From: Candidatus Peribacteraceae bacterium
Lineage (GTDB): Bacteria; Patescibacteriota; Gracilibacteria; Peribacterales; Peribacteraceae
Assembly: GCA_018061525.1 (NCBI GenBank)
Contig: JAGOUB010000045.1
Coordinates: forward strand, 1-7,210
Length of the DNA stretch: 7,210 nucleotides
Direction of reading: 5' to 3'
In this document: piece by piece, positions 1 to 6,114 of the stretch
How positions within the stretch are numbered: the first letter of the stretch is position 1
How the letters are laid out: the number at the start of each line of letters is the position of its first letter
Notes under the pieces: generated by a model
Told to the model about the DNA's origin: nothing
Database searches by the model: none
What the model saw: the letters and a program-made list of their open reading frames with translations, nothing else
Program-made: the position numbers and the translations under genes

Positions 1-874
1 GCGTATCGCCGGCCTGACCGAACTGCACGTCGTATCCACCTGAGGCGTTCCGGCGAATGCCGACCGCGCTCACGCAGGCGCCGGCGCCGTCTTCCACCTC
101 TTCATCGGGACGCTTGCCAATGTCGTTATAGGCTTCATCCGCTCCGGTCTCGAATGTCTGAGCCGAGAGCATCTTCTCCACGGTCACGCGGGCAGCCACG
201 TCGGCGCCGAGCGAGTGACCCATACCGTCGGCCACGGCGACACGCACCTCGCCATCCGGACGTTCAATAACGCCGACGGCATCACGGTTGATGGCATCTT
301 TCAGGCCCTGCCCCGTCGTGAAGGCCACTTCGCCCAGAGAAGTGCGCAAGACCTGTACGTCATGCATGCCGCCATCCTCCGTAGGGGACGAACCAAGTTT
401 AGAGCCAGAGAGCACCGTTGATCGGACTTGGCGCTGGACCTCGCCCGACTCCTCCTGCATTGGGATGCCATCCGTCAATTCAACCGTCACGCCTTTCATT
501 TCTAGTCTCTGTAGCATCAGACGCTCCGTCACAGCCTCTTCAAGAGGCTGATGATCCATAGCCCCACGTTGATTCAAACGCTGCAACAGCGCCGCATCGC
601 TAGGCGCTTCTCCGGCATGGAAACGAACGACGGACATACTCCCAACTCCAGACCGATCATCGAAGCCAAGCAGTGCGGCAAGTCGACTACGAATCGTACC
701 CATCGGCACCGTCACGCACTCTTGCACGCCAATAAGCCCCTGAAGGTCGCCTGCCACTTCGCCGTCTTTCTTGGCGACATCCTGCAGAGAGAGAAACTGT
801 TGGTGGCCACTGGCATCCGTAATTTCCAGGGCAAGGCGCCGCTGATCAGTAGCGACTTGGGGGCGATGAACCAT
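1..874 (-). CDS. PP2C-type serine/threonine protein phosphatase, partial (C-terminus beyond left edge)
   Basis: My translation on the minus strand from ATG at 874 gives 291 residues with no stop before the window edge. Residues about 196-291 match the start of the PP2C/PstP/SpoIIE fold: NRDA (196-199, the place of the usual NEDS with a metal-binding Asp), then VAVADGMGHSLGADVAA (ADGMG with Asp216, followed by the helix that carries the GH..G pattern), GAGACVSAVGI near 263, and FGQAGDT at the edge (the usual AGDS strand). Such enzymes are Mn/Mg-dependent and remove phosphate from Ser/Thr. The remaining metal-binding Asp residues lie outside the window. The first 190 residues match nothing I recognise and show no signal peptide or membrane segment, so a cytoplasmic protein is likely. 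ATG 874 was chosen because the frame is open to it and a good promoter stops just before it; Met codons at 703 and 637 are possible alternatives. A SpoIIE-like or anti-sigma phosphatase role cannot be excluded. Confidence 0.8.
   Translation of the reverse strand, partial: MVHRPQVATDQRRLALEITDASGHQQFLSLQDVAKKDGEVAGDLQGLIGVQECVTVPMGTIRSRLAALLGFDDRSGVGSMSVVRFHAGEAPSDAALLQRLNQRGAMDHQPLEEAVTERLMLQRLEMKGVTVELTDGIPMQEESGEVQRQVRSTVLSGSKLGSSPTEDGGMHDVQVLRTSLGEVAFTTGQGLKDAINRDAVGVIERPDGEVRVAVADGMGHSLGADVAARVTVEKMLSAQTFETGADEAYNDIGKRPDEEVEDGAGACVSAVGIRRNASGGYDVQFGQAGDT
533..549. repeat. Perfect inverted repeat inside the phosphatase gene
   Basis: AGCCTCTT and AAGAGGCT are perfect 8-bp arms around a single base. 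It lies in the poorly conserved N-terminal half of the phosphatase coding region. A similar but shorter hairpin occurs after ftsK at 4056-4070. It has no obvious function and may be chance. Confidence 0.35.
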
Positions 875-881
875 AAATACT

Positions 882-909
882 ATTATATAACTTTTATTTT
901 ATTTGACAA
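882..909 (-). promoter_or_regulatory. Sigma-70-type promoter of the phosphatase gene
   Basis: On the minus strand TTGTCA (909-904) is followed after 16 bases by a perfect TATAAT (887-882). Only 7 bases then separate the -10 box from the ATG at 874, so transcription is expected to start at or next to the A of ATG. No Shine-Dalgarno sequence is present. The element lies in an AT-rich island between the stop of the oxidoreductase gene and the phosphatase start, so the two minus-strand genes can be transcribed separately. Confidence 0.75.
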
Positions 910-918
910 TAGATGTCT

Positions 919-1767
919 TCACGGCTGCAGTAGCGTATCGATAGCCGCCTGGAACTGGTTATAGGGCACCGCTCCGGAGATTTGGACGGATTCGCCTTGG
1001 GCATTGAAGAGCCAGAAGCCGGGCGTGCCGTTGATGCCGGATTCCTCCGCAGCAGCGATGTCGTCGTCGATCTCGTCGGCGGTCTCCTGATCGTCGTAGC
1101 AGGTGTCGAATGCAGCATCGTCTAGACCGGCGATGGCATGGGCCCAATCCTTGAGCGTGTCATCGGTGTCGATGCCGAGGTCGGACTGGTTGGCGAAGAT
1201 CTGGTCGTGGAGCTTCCAGGCGTAGTTGTTGCCTTGGGCGTGCGCGCACTCCACAGCGATGGCGGCAGGGTAGGCCGCCGGGTGGAAAGACAACGGAAAG
1301 TCACGGTAGACGAAGCGAACCTTGCCCGTGTCGATGTAGTCCTTCTTGATCGAGGGGAAGGTGCTGGTGTGGAAGCGCTCGCAGAAGGGGCACTCGTAAT
1401 CGGAGAACTCGACGATCGTGACGGGCGCATCCTTGAGACCCAGGAACATGTCGTCATCGGCGCCGGCGGGCGGATAGACGGGTGCCGGCGGGTAGATGGG
1501 CTCATCCCCTCCCCCATTCATCTTCTCTAGGAGGCGATCCACCACCACGGCCAACTCGGCGCGGGTGACGCCGTCGTTGGGGCGGAAACGATCGCCGGAA
1601 CCCTTCATGATGCCAGACTCCTGCACGGAAGCGATGGCCGAGGCAGCCCAATGGTTGGCCGGAACATCGGCGAAGAGGGCGACGGAGGCCAGGGCGCCGC
1701 CAGCGAAGGCGGCGGAAGCCGTGAGGGCGAGGGCGGAAGCGACGGAAAGGCGAGAGAAGGTGGGCAT
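919..1767 (-). CDS. Secreted SLH-domain DsbA-like thiol oxidoreductase
   Basis: The product has 282 residues. Residues 1-27 form a signal peptide with a basic start and a long Ala/Leu/Val core; cleavage is plausible after AFA (22) or ALA (27). One S-layer homology domain follows at 32-80 (FADVPANHW, then VTRAELAVVVDRLL), then a Pro-rich linker (about 89-101), then a DsbA/thioredoxin_4 domain (about 106-280). The active site is CPFC at 126-129 in FSDYECPFCERF, and the cis-Pro loop is GTPGF at 247-251. A second cysteine pair (C174, C223) sits where BdbD-like members often carry extra cysteines. The likely job is making or reshuffling disulfides in exported proteins outside the membrane, with the SLH domain attaching the enzyme to the envelope. 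The frame is open upstream to an ATG at 1923, but that would overlap ftsK and bury the signal peptide, so ATG 1767 is preferred. It is transcribed divergently from ftsK and ends with TGA at 921-919. I see no clear promoter for it. Confidence 0.88.
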   Translation of the reverse strand: MPTFSRLSVASALALTASAAFAGGALASVALFADVPANHWAASAIASVQESGIMKGSGDRFRPNDGVTRAELAVVVDRLLEKMNGGGDEPIYPPAPVYPPAGADDDMFLGLKDAPVTIVEFSDYECPFCERFHTSTFPSIKKDYIDTGKVRFVYRDFPLSFHPAAYPAAIAVECAHAQGNNYAWKLHDQIFANQSDLGIDTDDTLKDWAHAIAGLDDAAFDTCYDDQETADEIDDDIAAAEESGINGTPGFWLFNAQGESVQISGAVPYNQFQAAIDTLLQP

Positions 1768-1789
1768 ACGTCGAGCTTGGCAGAATCTG

Positions 1790-1805
1790 GCCTGGATCGC
1801 CAGGC
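1790..1805. repeat. GC-rich inverted repeat in the divergent spacer
   Basis: GCCTGG (1790-1795) and CCAGGC (1800-1805) are perfect 6-bp arms around the loop ATCG. The repeat lies between the start of the oxidoreductase gene (1767, minus) and the -10 box of ftsK (1817-1822), over the place where the ftsK -35 box would fall. It could be an operator for one or both genes, or chance in GC-rich DNA. No T-run follows on either strand, so it is not a terminator. Confidence 0.4.
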
Positions 1806-1816
1806 GGCGGCGGAGG

Positions 1817-1822
1817 TACAAT
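1817..1822 (+). promoter_or_regulatory. Probable -10 box of ftsK
   Basis: TACAAT matches TATAAT at five of six positions and ends 8 bases before the ATG at 1831, which predicts a leaderless or nearly leaderless mRNA. The best -35 candidate, TGGATC at 1793-1798 with an 18-bp spacer, is weak. A GGAGGT at 1812-1817 looks like a Shine-Dalgarno sequence but sits about 14 bases from the ATG, too far for normal use, and would not be transcribed if this -10 box is real. Confidence 0.5.
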
Positions 1823-1830
1823 GAGACCCG

Positions 1831-4053
1831 ATGGCCAAGCGAAAAAAGTCCCAATCCCGCGGGACGTCCGGCCAACGGGAACTCCATCCGCATACGCGGC
1901 GGCTCATCAGCGCGACCCTGCAACTGTGTCTAGGCATCGTCTTTTTACTCGCGTTGCGTGACGAGGCGGGCGTAGTGGGAGCGCGCATTAACGGCCTCCT
2001 GACGGCGCTCGTTGGTGCCTACGGTTTCCTGCTGCCACTCGGCCTCATCATCTCCGGTGCCTTCCGGCTCTTTGATGACGGCAAGCGCTTGCTCGTCAAA
2101 CGCTCGGTGGGATTGGCGCTGTCGCTCCTCTCCTTATTGGGACTCGCGCACCTCGGCCTGCCCTTCGACAAGATCTGGACCGACCGTGGCACGGCCGGCG
2201 GTAACCTGGGCTTCCTCGTAAGCTTCCCCTTCATGACGATGCTCAGCCCGAGCGTCGGCACGATCGTGCTGGGATCACTCTTCTTGGTCGGCATCTTCCT
2301 GGCCTTCGAACCCGATGTGGCCGCCATCATGGCCTGGGCCCGTGAGCACTTCGCCAAGCCCGCCGCCCGCACCGTCACCCGCGCCGCCAAGGCCGTGCGC
2401 GCCGAAGAGGAGGAAGACGATATTGAGGAGGAAGACGACGACGATGACTTGGTGGAAGACGACATCGAAGCGCCCGAGCTGAACATCGTTCGCCCCTCCT
2501 TTGCCCAGGCCAACGTCTCGGAGCCCGCGCCCAAGCCGAAACCCAAGCCCAAGGATGTCGACGGCATCCAGATGACCGACACGCGCTACGAGGAGTGGAC
2601 GTTCCCGGCACTCGACCTGCTCGAGACCAACACCAGCGTGCTGACGGTCAACGACGAAGAGCTCAAGAGTCAGGCCAAGCTCATCGAGGCCAAGCTCGCC
2701 GAGTTCGACATCGCCGTGACGGTGCGCGACGCCCGCCCCGGCCCGACCGTTACGCAGTTCACGCTCCAGCCCTCGGAGGGCGTGAAGCTCTCGCGCATCG
2801 GCAACCTGAAGGACGACCTGGCGCTGGCCCTGGCCGCCCCCAGCCTGCGCATCGAGGCGCCCATCCCCGGCAAGTCGCTCGTGGGCATCGAGATGCCAAA
2901 CCTCGTCCGCTCGACGGTCCACCTGCGCGAGATCATGGACAGCACGCAGTTCCAGACAAGCAAGTCGCCGCTCACGTTCCCGCTGGGCCGCGACGTTTCG
3001 GGCGAGTCGGTGGTGGCCAGCCTGGAGTCGATGCCGCACTTGCTCATCGCCGGCGCCACGGGCTCGGGTAAGTCCGTCTGTATGAACGTCTTCCTGACGT
3101 CGCTGCTGTTCCAGAACGCGCCGCACCAGCTCAAGCTCATCCTCATCGACCCCAAGCGCGTGGAGCTCATGCCCTACAACGGCATCCCCCACCTGCTGAC
3201 GCCCGTCATCACCGAGGCCGACACCGCCCTGAAGGCGCTGCGCTGGGCCGTGCAAGAGATGGGTCGCCGCCTGCACCGCTTCTCGGAACAGGGCGCGCGC
3301 AACCTAGACGAGTACAACGAGAAGCAGGCCGACGAGTCGACCATGCTGCCGCGCATCGTGATCGTGGTGGACGAGCTCGCCGACCTCATGATGCGCCAGT
3401 TTAAGCGCGACACCGAGACGATGATTGTGCGCATTGCGCAGATGGCCCGCGCCGTCGGCATGCACCTCATCATCGCCACGCAGCGCCCGTCGGTCGACGT
3501 CATCACCGGCCTCATCAAGGCCAACATCCCGACGCGCATCGCCTTCCGCGTGGTGAGCTCGGTCGACAGCCGCACCATCCTGGACGGCATCGGCGCCGAG
3601 GACCTGCTCGGCAAGGGCGACATGCTCTACATGACGGCTAACACGCCCAAGCCCATCCGCATCCAAGGCATCTACGTGGCCACCAAGGAAGTGGAGCGCG
3701 TCATCAACGCCGTGAAGATCGCCGGCGGCGGCGCCATCACCGAGCAGATCGGCCTGGGCGGCGACGACGAGGATGAGGAAGGCGAAGACGGCGAGCCGCG
3801 CGACGCCGGCAGCCTGATCGACCTGGAAGCGACGGACAACGGCGGCGACGAGCTGTTCTTCGAGGCCCTGCGCGTGGTGCAGAGCTCCAAGAAAGCCTCG
3901 GCCAGCCTGCTCCAGCGCCAGCTGAAGGTGGGTTACGCCCGCGCCGCGCGCCTGCTCGACATCATGGAGGAGAAGGGCATTATCGGTCCGGCTGACGGCG
4001 CCAAGCCGCGGCAGCTGTTCGTGCAGGCCAAGCCCGAGTCCGAGATCCTCTAA
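1831..4053 (+). CDS. ftsK: DNA translocase FtsK/SpoIIIE
   Basis: This 740-residue protein is close in size to SpoIIIE (about 790) and much shorter than E. coli FtsK. The N-terminal part has about four membrane segments (roughly 25-42, 53-78, 92-110, 142-159). A linker follows with a very acidic run (191-213) and a KPKPKPK stretch (235-241). The motor has the alpha/beta fold with Walker A GATGSGKS (408-415), Walker B IVIVVDELADLM with D514/E515, and the family signature ATQRPSVDVITGLIKANIPTR (split around 549-569). After an acidic spacer (645-656) comes the gamma winged-helix domain (about 673-732, ending KPRQLFV), which in this family reads polar DNA motifs. It assembles as hexamers at the division septum and uses ATP to pump chromosome ends into daughter cells. 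The start at ATG 1831 has a -10 box just upstream. It ends with TAA and is followed by a gene with its own promoter, so no operon is implied. Confidence 0.97.
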   Translation: MAKRKKSQSRGTSGQRELHPHTRRLISATLQLCLGIVFLLALRDEAGVVGARINGLLTALVGAYGFLLPLGLIISGAFRLFDDGKRLLVKRSVGLALSLLSLLGLAHLGLPFDKIWTDRGTAGGNLGFLVSFPFMTMLSPSVGTIVLGSLFLVGIFLAFEPDVAAIMAWAREHFAKPAARTVTRAAKAVRAEEEEDDIEEEDDDDDLVEDDIEAPELNIVRPSFAQANVSEPAPKPKPKPKDVDGIQMTDTRYEEWTFPALDLLETNTSVLTVNDEELKSQAKLIEAKLAEFDIAVTVRDARPGPTVTQFTLQPSEGVKLSRIGNLKDDLALALAAPSLRIEAPIPGKSLVGIEMPNLVRSTVHLREIMDSTQFQTSKSPLTFPLGRDVSGESVVASLESMPHLLIAGATGSGKSVCMNVFLTSLLFQNAPHQLKLILIDPKRVELMPYNGIPHLLTPVITEADTALKALRWAVQEMGRRLHRFSEQGARNLDEYNEKQADESTMLPRIVIVVDELADLMMRQFKRDTETMIVRIAQMARAVGMHLIIATQRPSVDVITGLIKANIPTRIAFRVVSSVDSRTILDGIGAEDLLGKGDMLYMTANTPKPIRIQGIYVATKEVERVINAVKIAGGGAITEQIGLGGDDEDEEGEDGEPRDAGSLIDLEATDNGGDELFFEALRVVQSSKKASASLLQRQLKVGYARAARLLDIMEEKGIIGPADGAKPRQLFVQAKPESEIL

Positions 4054-4055
4054 GA

Positions 4056-4070
4056 AGCCTTGAAGAGGCT
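4056..4070 (+). terminator. Weak hairpin after ftsK
   Basis: AGCCT (4056-4060) pairs with AGGCT (4066-4070) around a TGAAG loop, beginning three bases after the ftsK stop. The stem has only 5 bp and is followed by GCTAATAATG rather than a run of T, so it is at best a weak or factor-assisted terminator. The position is suggestive but the structure is poor. Confidence 0.25.
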
Positions 4071-4089
4071 GCTAATAATGGACGGTTTA

Positions 4090-4117
4090 TTGACAATATT
4101 GTATAAATTGTTTTAAT
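4090..4117 (+). promoter_or_regulatory. Sigma-70-type promoter of the 646-residue protein gene
   Basis: A consensus -35 box TTGACA (4090-4095) is separated by 16 bases from TTTAAT (4112-4117, five of six matches to TATAAT). The -10 box ends 10 bases before ATG 4128, which predicts a 5' leader of only about 3-4 bases. No Shine-Dalgarno sequence lies between. The spacer contains a perfect 10-bp palindrome (4093-4102) that overlaps the -35 box. Confidence 0.75.
4093..4102. repeat. Palindrome inside a promoter, possible operator
   Basis: ACAATATTGT is a perfect palindrome overlapping the end of the -35 box and the start of the spacer. A further half-site, ATTGT, occurs at 4107-4111. This is where a repressor would block RNA polymerase. 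A 10-bp AT-rich palindrome in an AT-rich spacer can also arise by chance. Confidence 0.35.
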
Positions 4118-4127
4118 CGTATCCACT

Positions 4128-6068
4128 ATGGCCTCTCCTCTCCCTTCTGAAACCCGGGACGATATCGTTTTGGCTTTCCTGACCGCGCTCGAGACTTCCA
4201 GTGAGACACCGGAGGCGGCGAAGGCGCGGATCGCGCGGGAGCAGCACGCGCGCCTCGAGGGTCGCTTTTCACTGCAACAGATCACGGCCGCCATCTCGCA
4301 AGTGACGATCCAGCTCCGGGCGAAGCTGCTGAAGCCGGCCGGCCTGTCGGATGCGGATATCCATCCGAACCAGCTGCCGTTCGTCCTGGACTACATCCGC
4401 GTGACGCAGCCGCAGAACGAAGCGGACATGACGGCGATGGCGGCGGATCTGCAACTGGCCCCGACCGTAGTCGGCACCATCTCGTCGTTGTCGCGGCAGA
4501 GTCTGCTGGCGGCGGTGAACGTGGCCCTATCCGCCCCAGTCACCAGCGAAGAGAGCGTCGTCGAGACAACGCTGGAGGCTGATCCGCTGCCGCCCGAGGA
4601 AGACGCCACGCTTGTCGAAGAGCAGCCTGTCGCCGAGCCCAGCCCAACCGTCGAGGTTCCTGCCGCCCTCCATCCCGCGGAGGAGCCCCCTGCGGATCCG
4701 ACTAGGGTGCCAACGGCCGAGGTGCGGGTAACGGGCGCCGATTTCAATTATGACAATCCCGAGAAGAACGCCTGGCGAGAACACGTCGTCGCCTACGTCT
4801 GCAGCAAGATTCCCCGTCAGCAGCGTGCCGACAAAAAGCTCATCTGCTTCGGCGGCGCGCGGAACCTGGAGCCGCAAGCGTACATCGCTGAAGGCTTCAC
4901 GCCCGGCAACATCCTGAGCGTCGAGCGCGATAGTAAAGCGAAGTCCGTCTGGGAAACCTCGGCCGCAGCCATGGGCATCCAGACCTACTTCGGTCCCCTT
5001 GACGAATTAGGCTCGCCAGTAGAATGGGACGTCGTCAGCCTTGATTACACGGGACCGATGGGCGTGGATAAGATGAACGACGTGCGATTACTGCTCGTCG
5101 CGAAGCGGGCGCTCGGTATCGTCAACCTCTCAAGGAAAAGGGAACAATTAGGCGCTAAGCTCTTCACCATCCAGCGACAACGATCGCGCGAGTATCTTGA
5201 CGATCTCGATGTCCGCAAAGTCTACGACAGTATGCCGGCTGGTGAGGTGGACATGAGCATGCGCCTAATAGAGGCATCCGAAGAGAAGCTGGAGCATGAG
5301 GAATGGGAGGAAGAGCGGCCCAGATCGATGATCGACCTGGTATCCCACTTTGGAGAAGGGAGAAAAGAGAGACTACAGCCGAATATTGCCGGCTTAGGCG
5401 AGATCCTCATGCCTTCCTCCCCCGACTGCATGGGGAAGCTGCGCGACTTCGCCACATCGTTCGGACCAAAACTGCATGACGCCTATCAGGCGAAATGGAG
5501 GGTGGAGCCGCCGCCTTTAATCAAGATGATGGGCACGGTTGTGACCATGAGCGTCGAACAATGGGCCACGCGCCGCCTGCTCTTTCAGGACATCTCACTA
5601 CACCCGTACGTCAGCAAGAATGACAAGGGCGGGAGCAATCCGTTCCTGACCGTCTGCGCGGAATTGGCCGAGCCCGATTTCTACAAGCGACGCGAAAAAA
5701 TCATGCGATCGATCGCGTCCTTGTACGTGAAGGCCTTCAATGACCGATGCGCCGGGAAAATCACGATCAAGGACGGAACTAAGAAGGTACTCATGATCCC
5801 ACGCCCGACGATCAACGTGACGTACGCTGCCTCCGACGGCAGCTCGATCACGGTGGACTTCGCCGACATGATGGAAGCCATGGCCGAGTTCAAAGAGATC
5901 GGCCAGAAGCACCACGACCTGCTGACCCTGGGCGAGGACGAGGATTTGCCGGAGAACGTGGCGGCGATGCGCGAAGCCCAGCCGGAAGACATGGAGGAAT
6001 TCTGGCGGAAGGTCCGGGCAAAGCAGCAGAAGACCGAACAGAAGCGGCGCATGGGCATCCAGCGCTGA
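4128..6068 (+). CDS. Uncharacterised protein with methyltransferase-like (Rossmann) core
   Basis: I do not recognise this 646-residue protein as a named family. It appears to have four parts. Residues 1-135 are predicted helical and soluble. Residues 137-200 form a Pro/Glu/Val-rich, probably disordered linker. Residues about 205-335 look like a Rossmann nucleotide- or SAM-binding fold: a strand with KLICFGGARNLE (237-248, place of motif I), a second strand ending in an acidic residue (NILSVERD, 261-268), a short loop (YFGPLDEL), and EWDVVSLDYTGPM (299-311, place of motif IV). Residues 336-646 contain charged helices (IEASEEKLEHEEWEEER, 381-397) and end in a basic tail (KRRMGIQR). It has no signal peptide or membrane segment. 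A SAM-dependent methyltransferase is the leading guess from fold pattern only, and neither substrate nor activity is shown. The start at ATG 4128 has a strong promoter immediately upstream. The gene ends with TGA 46 bp before rdgB. Its codons use more A and T than those of ftsK or rdgB. Confidence 0.85.
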   Translation: MASPLPSETRDDIVLAFLTALETSSETPEAAKARIAREQHARLEGRFSLQQITAAISQVTIQLRAKLLKPAGLSDADIHPNQLPFVLDYIRVTQPQNEADMTAMAADLQLAPTVVGTISSLSRQSLLAAVNVALSAPVTSEESVVETTLEADPLPPEEDATLVEEQPVAEPSPTVEVPAALHPAEEPPADPTRVPTAEVRVTGADFNYDNPEKNAWREHVVAYVCSKIPRQQRADKKLICFGGARNLEPQAYIAEGFTPGNILSVERDSKAKSVWETSAAAMGIQTYFGPLDELGSPVEWDVVSLDYTGPMGVDKMNDVRLLLVAKRALGIVNLSRKREQLGAKLFTIQRQRSREYLDDLDVRKVYDSMPAGEVDMSMRLIEASEEKLEHEEWEEERPRSMIDLVSHFGEGRKERLQPNIAGLGEILMPSSPDCMGKLRDFATSFGPKLHDAYQAKWRVEPPPLIKMMGTVVTMSVEQWATRRLLFQDISLHPYVSKNDKGGSNPFLTVCAELAEPDFYKRREKIMRSIASLYVKAFNDRCAGKITIKDGTKKVLMIPRPTINVTYAASDGSSITVDFADMMEAMAEFKEIGQKHHDLLTLGEDEDLPENVAAMREAQPEDMEEFWRKVRAKQQKTEQKRRMGIQR

Positions 6069-6075
6069 TCGCTGG

Positions 6076-6104
6076 CTTTCATCGCGATAGGAATGGCCTA
6101 TAGT
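6076..6104 (+). promoter_or_regulatory. Probable promoter of rdgB
   Basis: TATAGT (6099-6104) matches the -10 consensus at five of six positions and ends 10 bases before ATG 6115. The -35 candidate CTTTCA (6076-6081) has a 17-bp spacer but only three matches. The short inverted repeat ATAGG/CCTAT (6087-6091 and 6097-6101) overlaps the -10 box. The promoter sits in the 46-bp gap after the preceding gene, so rdgB may be expressed alone, by read-through, or both. Confidence 0.45.
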
Positions 6105-6114
6105 GGGCGAGAAT

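Noticed and set aside
903..908. Plus-strand TTGACA as a -35 box
   Set aside because: No -10 box lies 15-19 bases downstream on that strand and no plus-strand gene follows; the same bases serve as the minus-strand TTGTCA box.
215..964. Plus-strand open frames at 215-421, 288-551 and 551-964
   Set aside because: They lie opposite the minus-strand phosphatase gene, whose frame carries recognisable PP2C motifs and a promoter; the plus-strand products show no family pattern.
1768..1923. Upstream extension of the oxidoreductase to ATG 1923
   Set aside because: It would overlap the ftsK coding region and place 52 Arg-rich residues before a well-formed signal peptide that starts at Met 1767.
2019..3890. 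Long minus-strand frames under ftsK (for example 2275-3276)
   Set aside because: They are shadows of GC-rich coding DNA; the products are low-complexity and ftsK is unmistakable.
4128..6068. Phage or defence island around the methyltransferase-like protein
   Set aside because: Its neighbours are housekeeping genes (ftsK, rdgB) and no restriction, integrase or structural phage gene is present.
6103..6114. GTG at 6103 as the rdgB start
   Set aside because: It falls inside the TATAGT -10 box, and ATG 6115 gives the typical Ham1 N-terminus.
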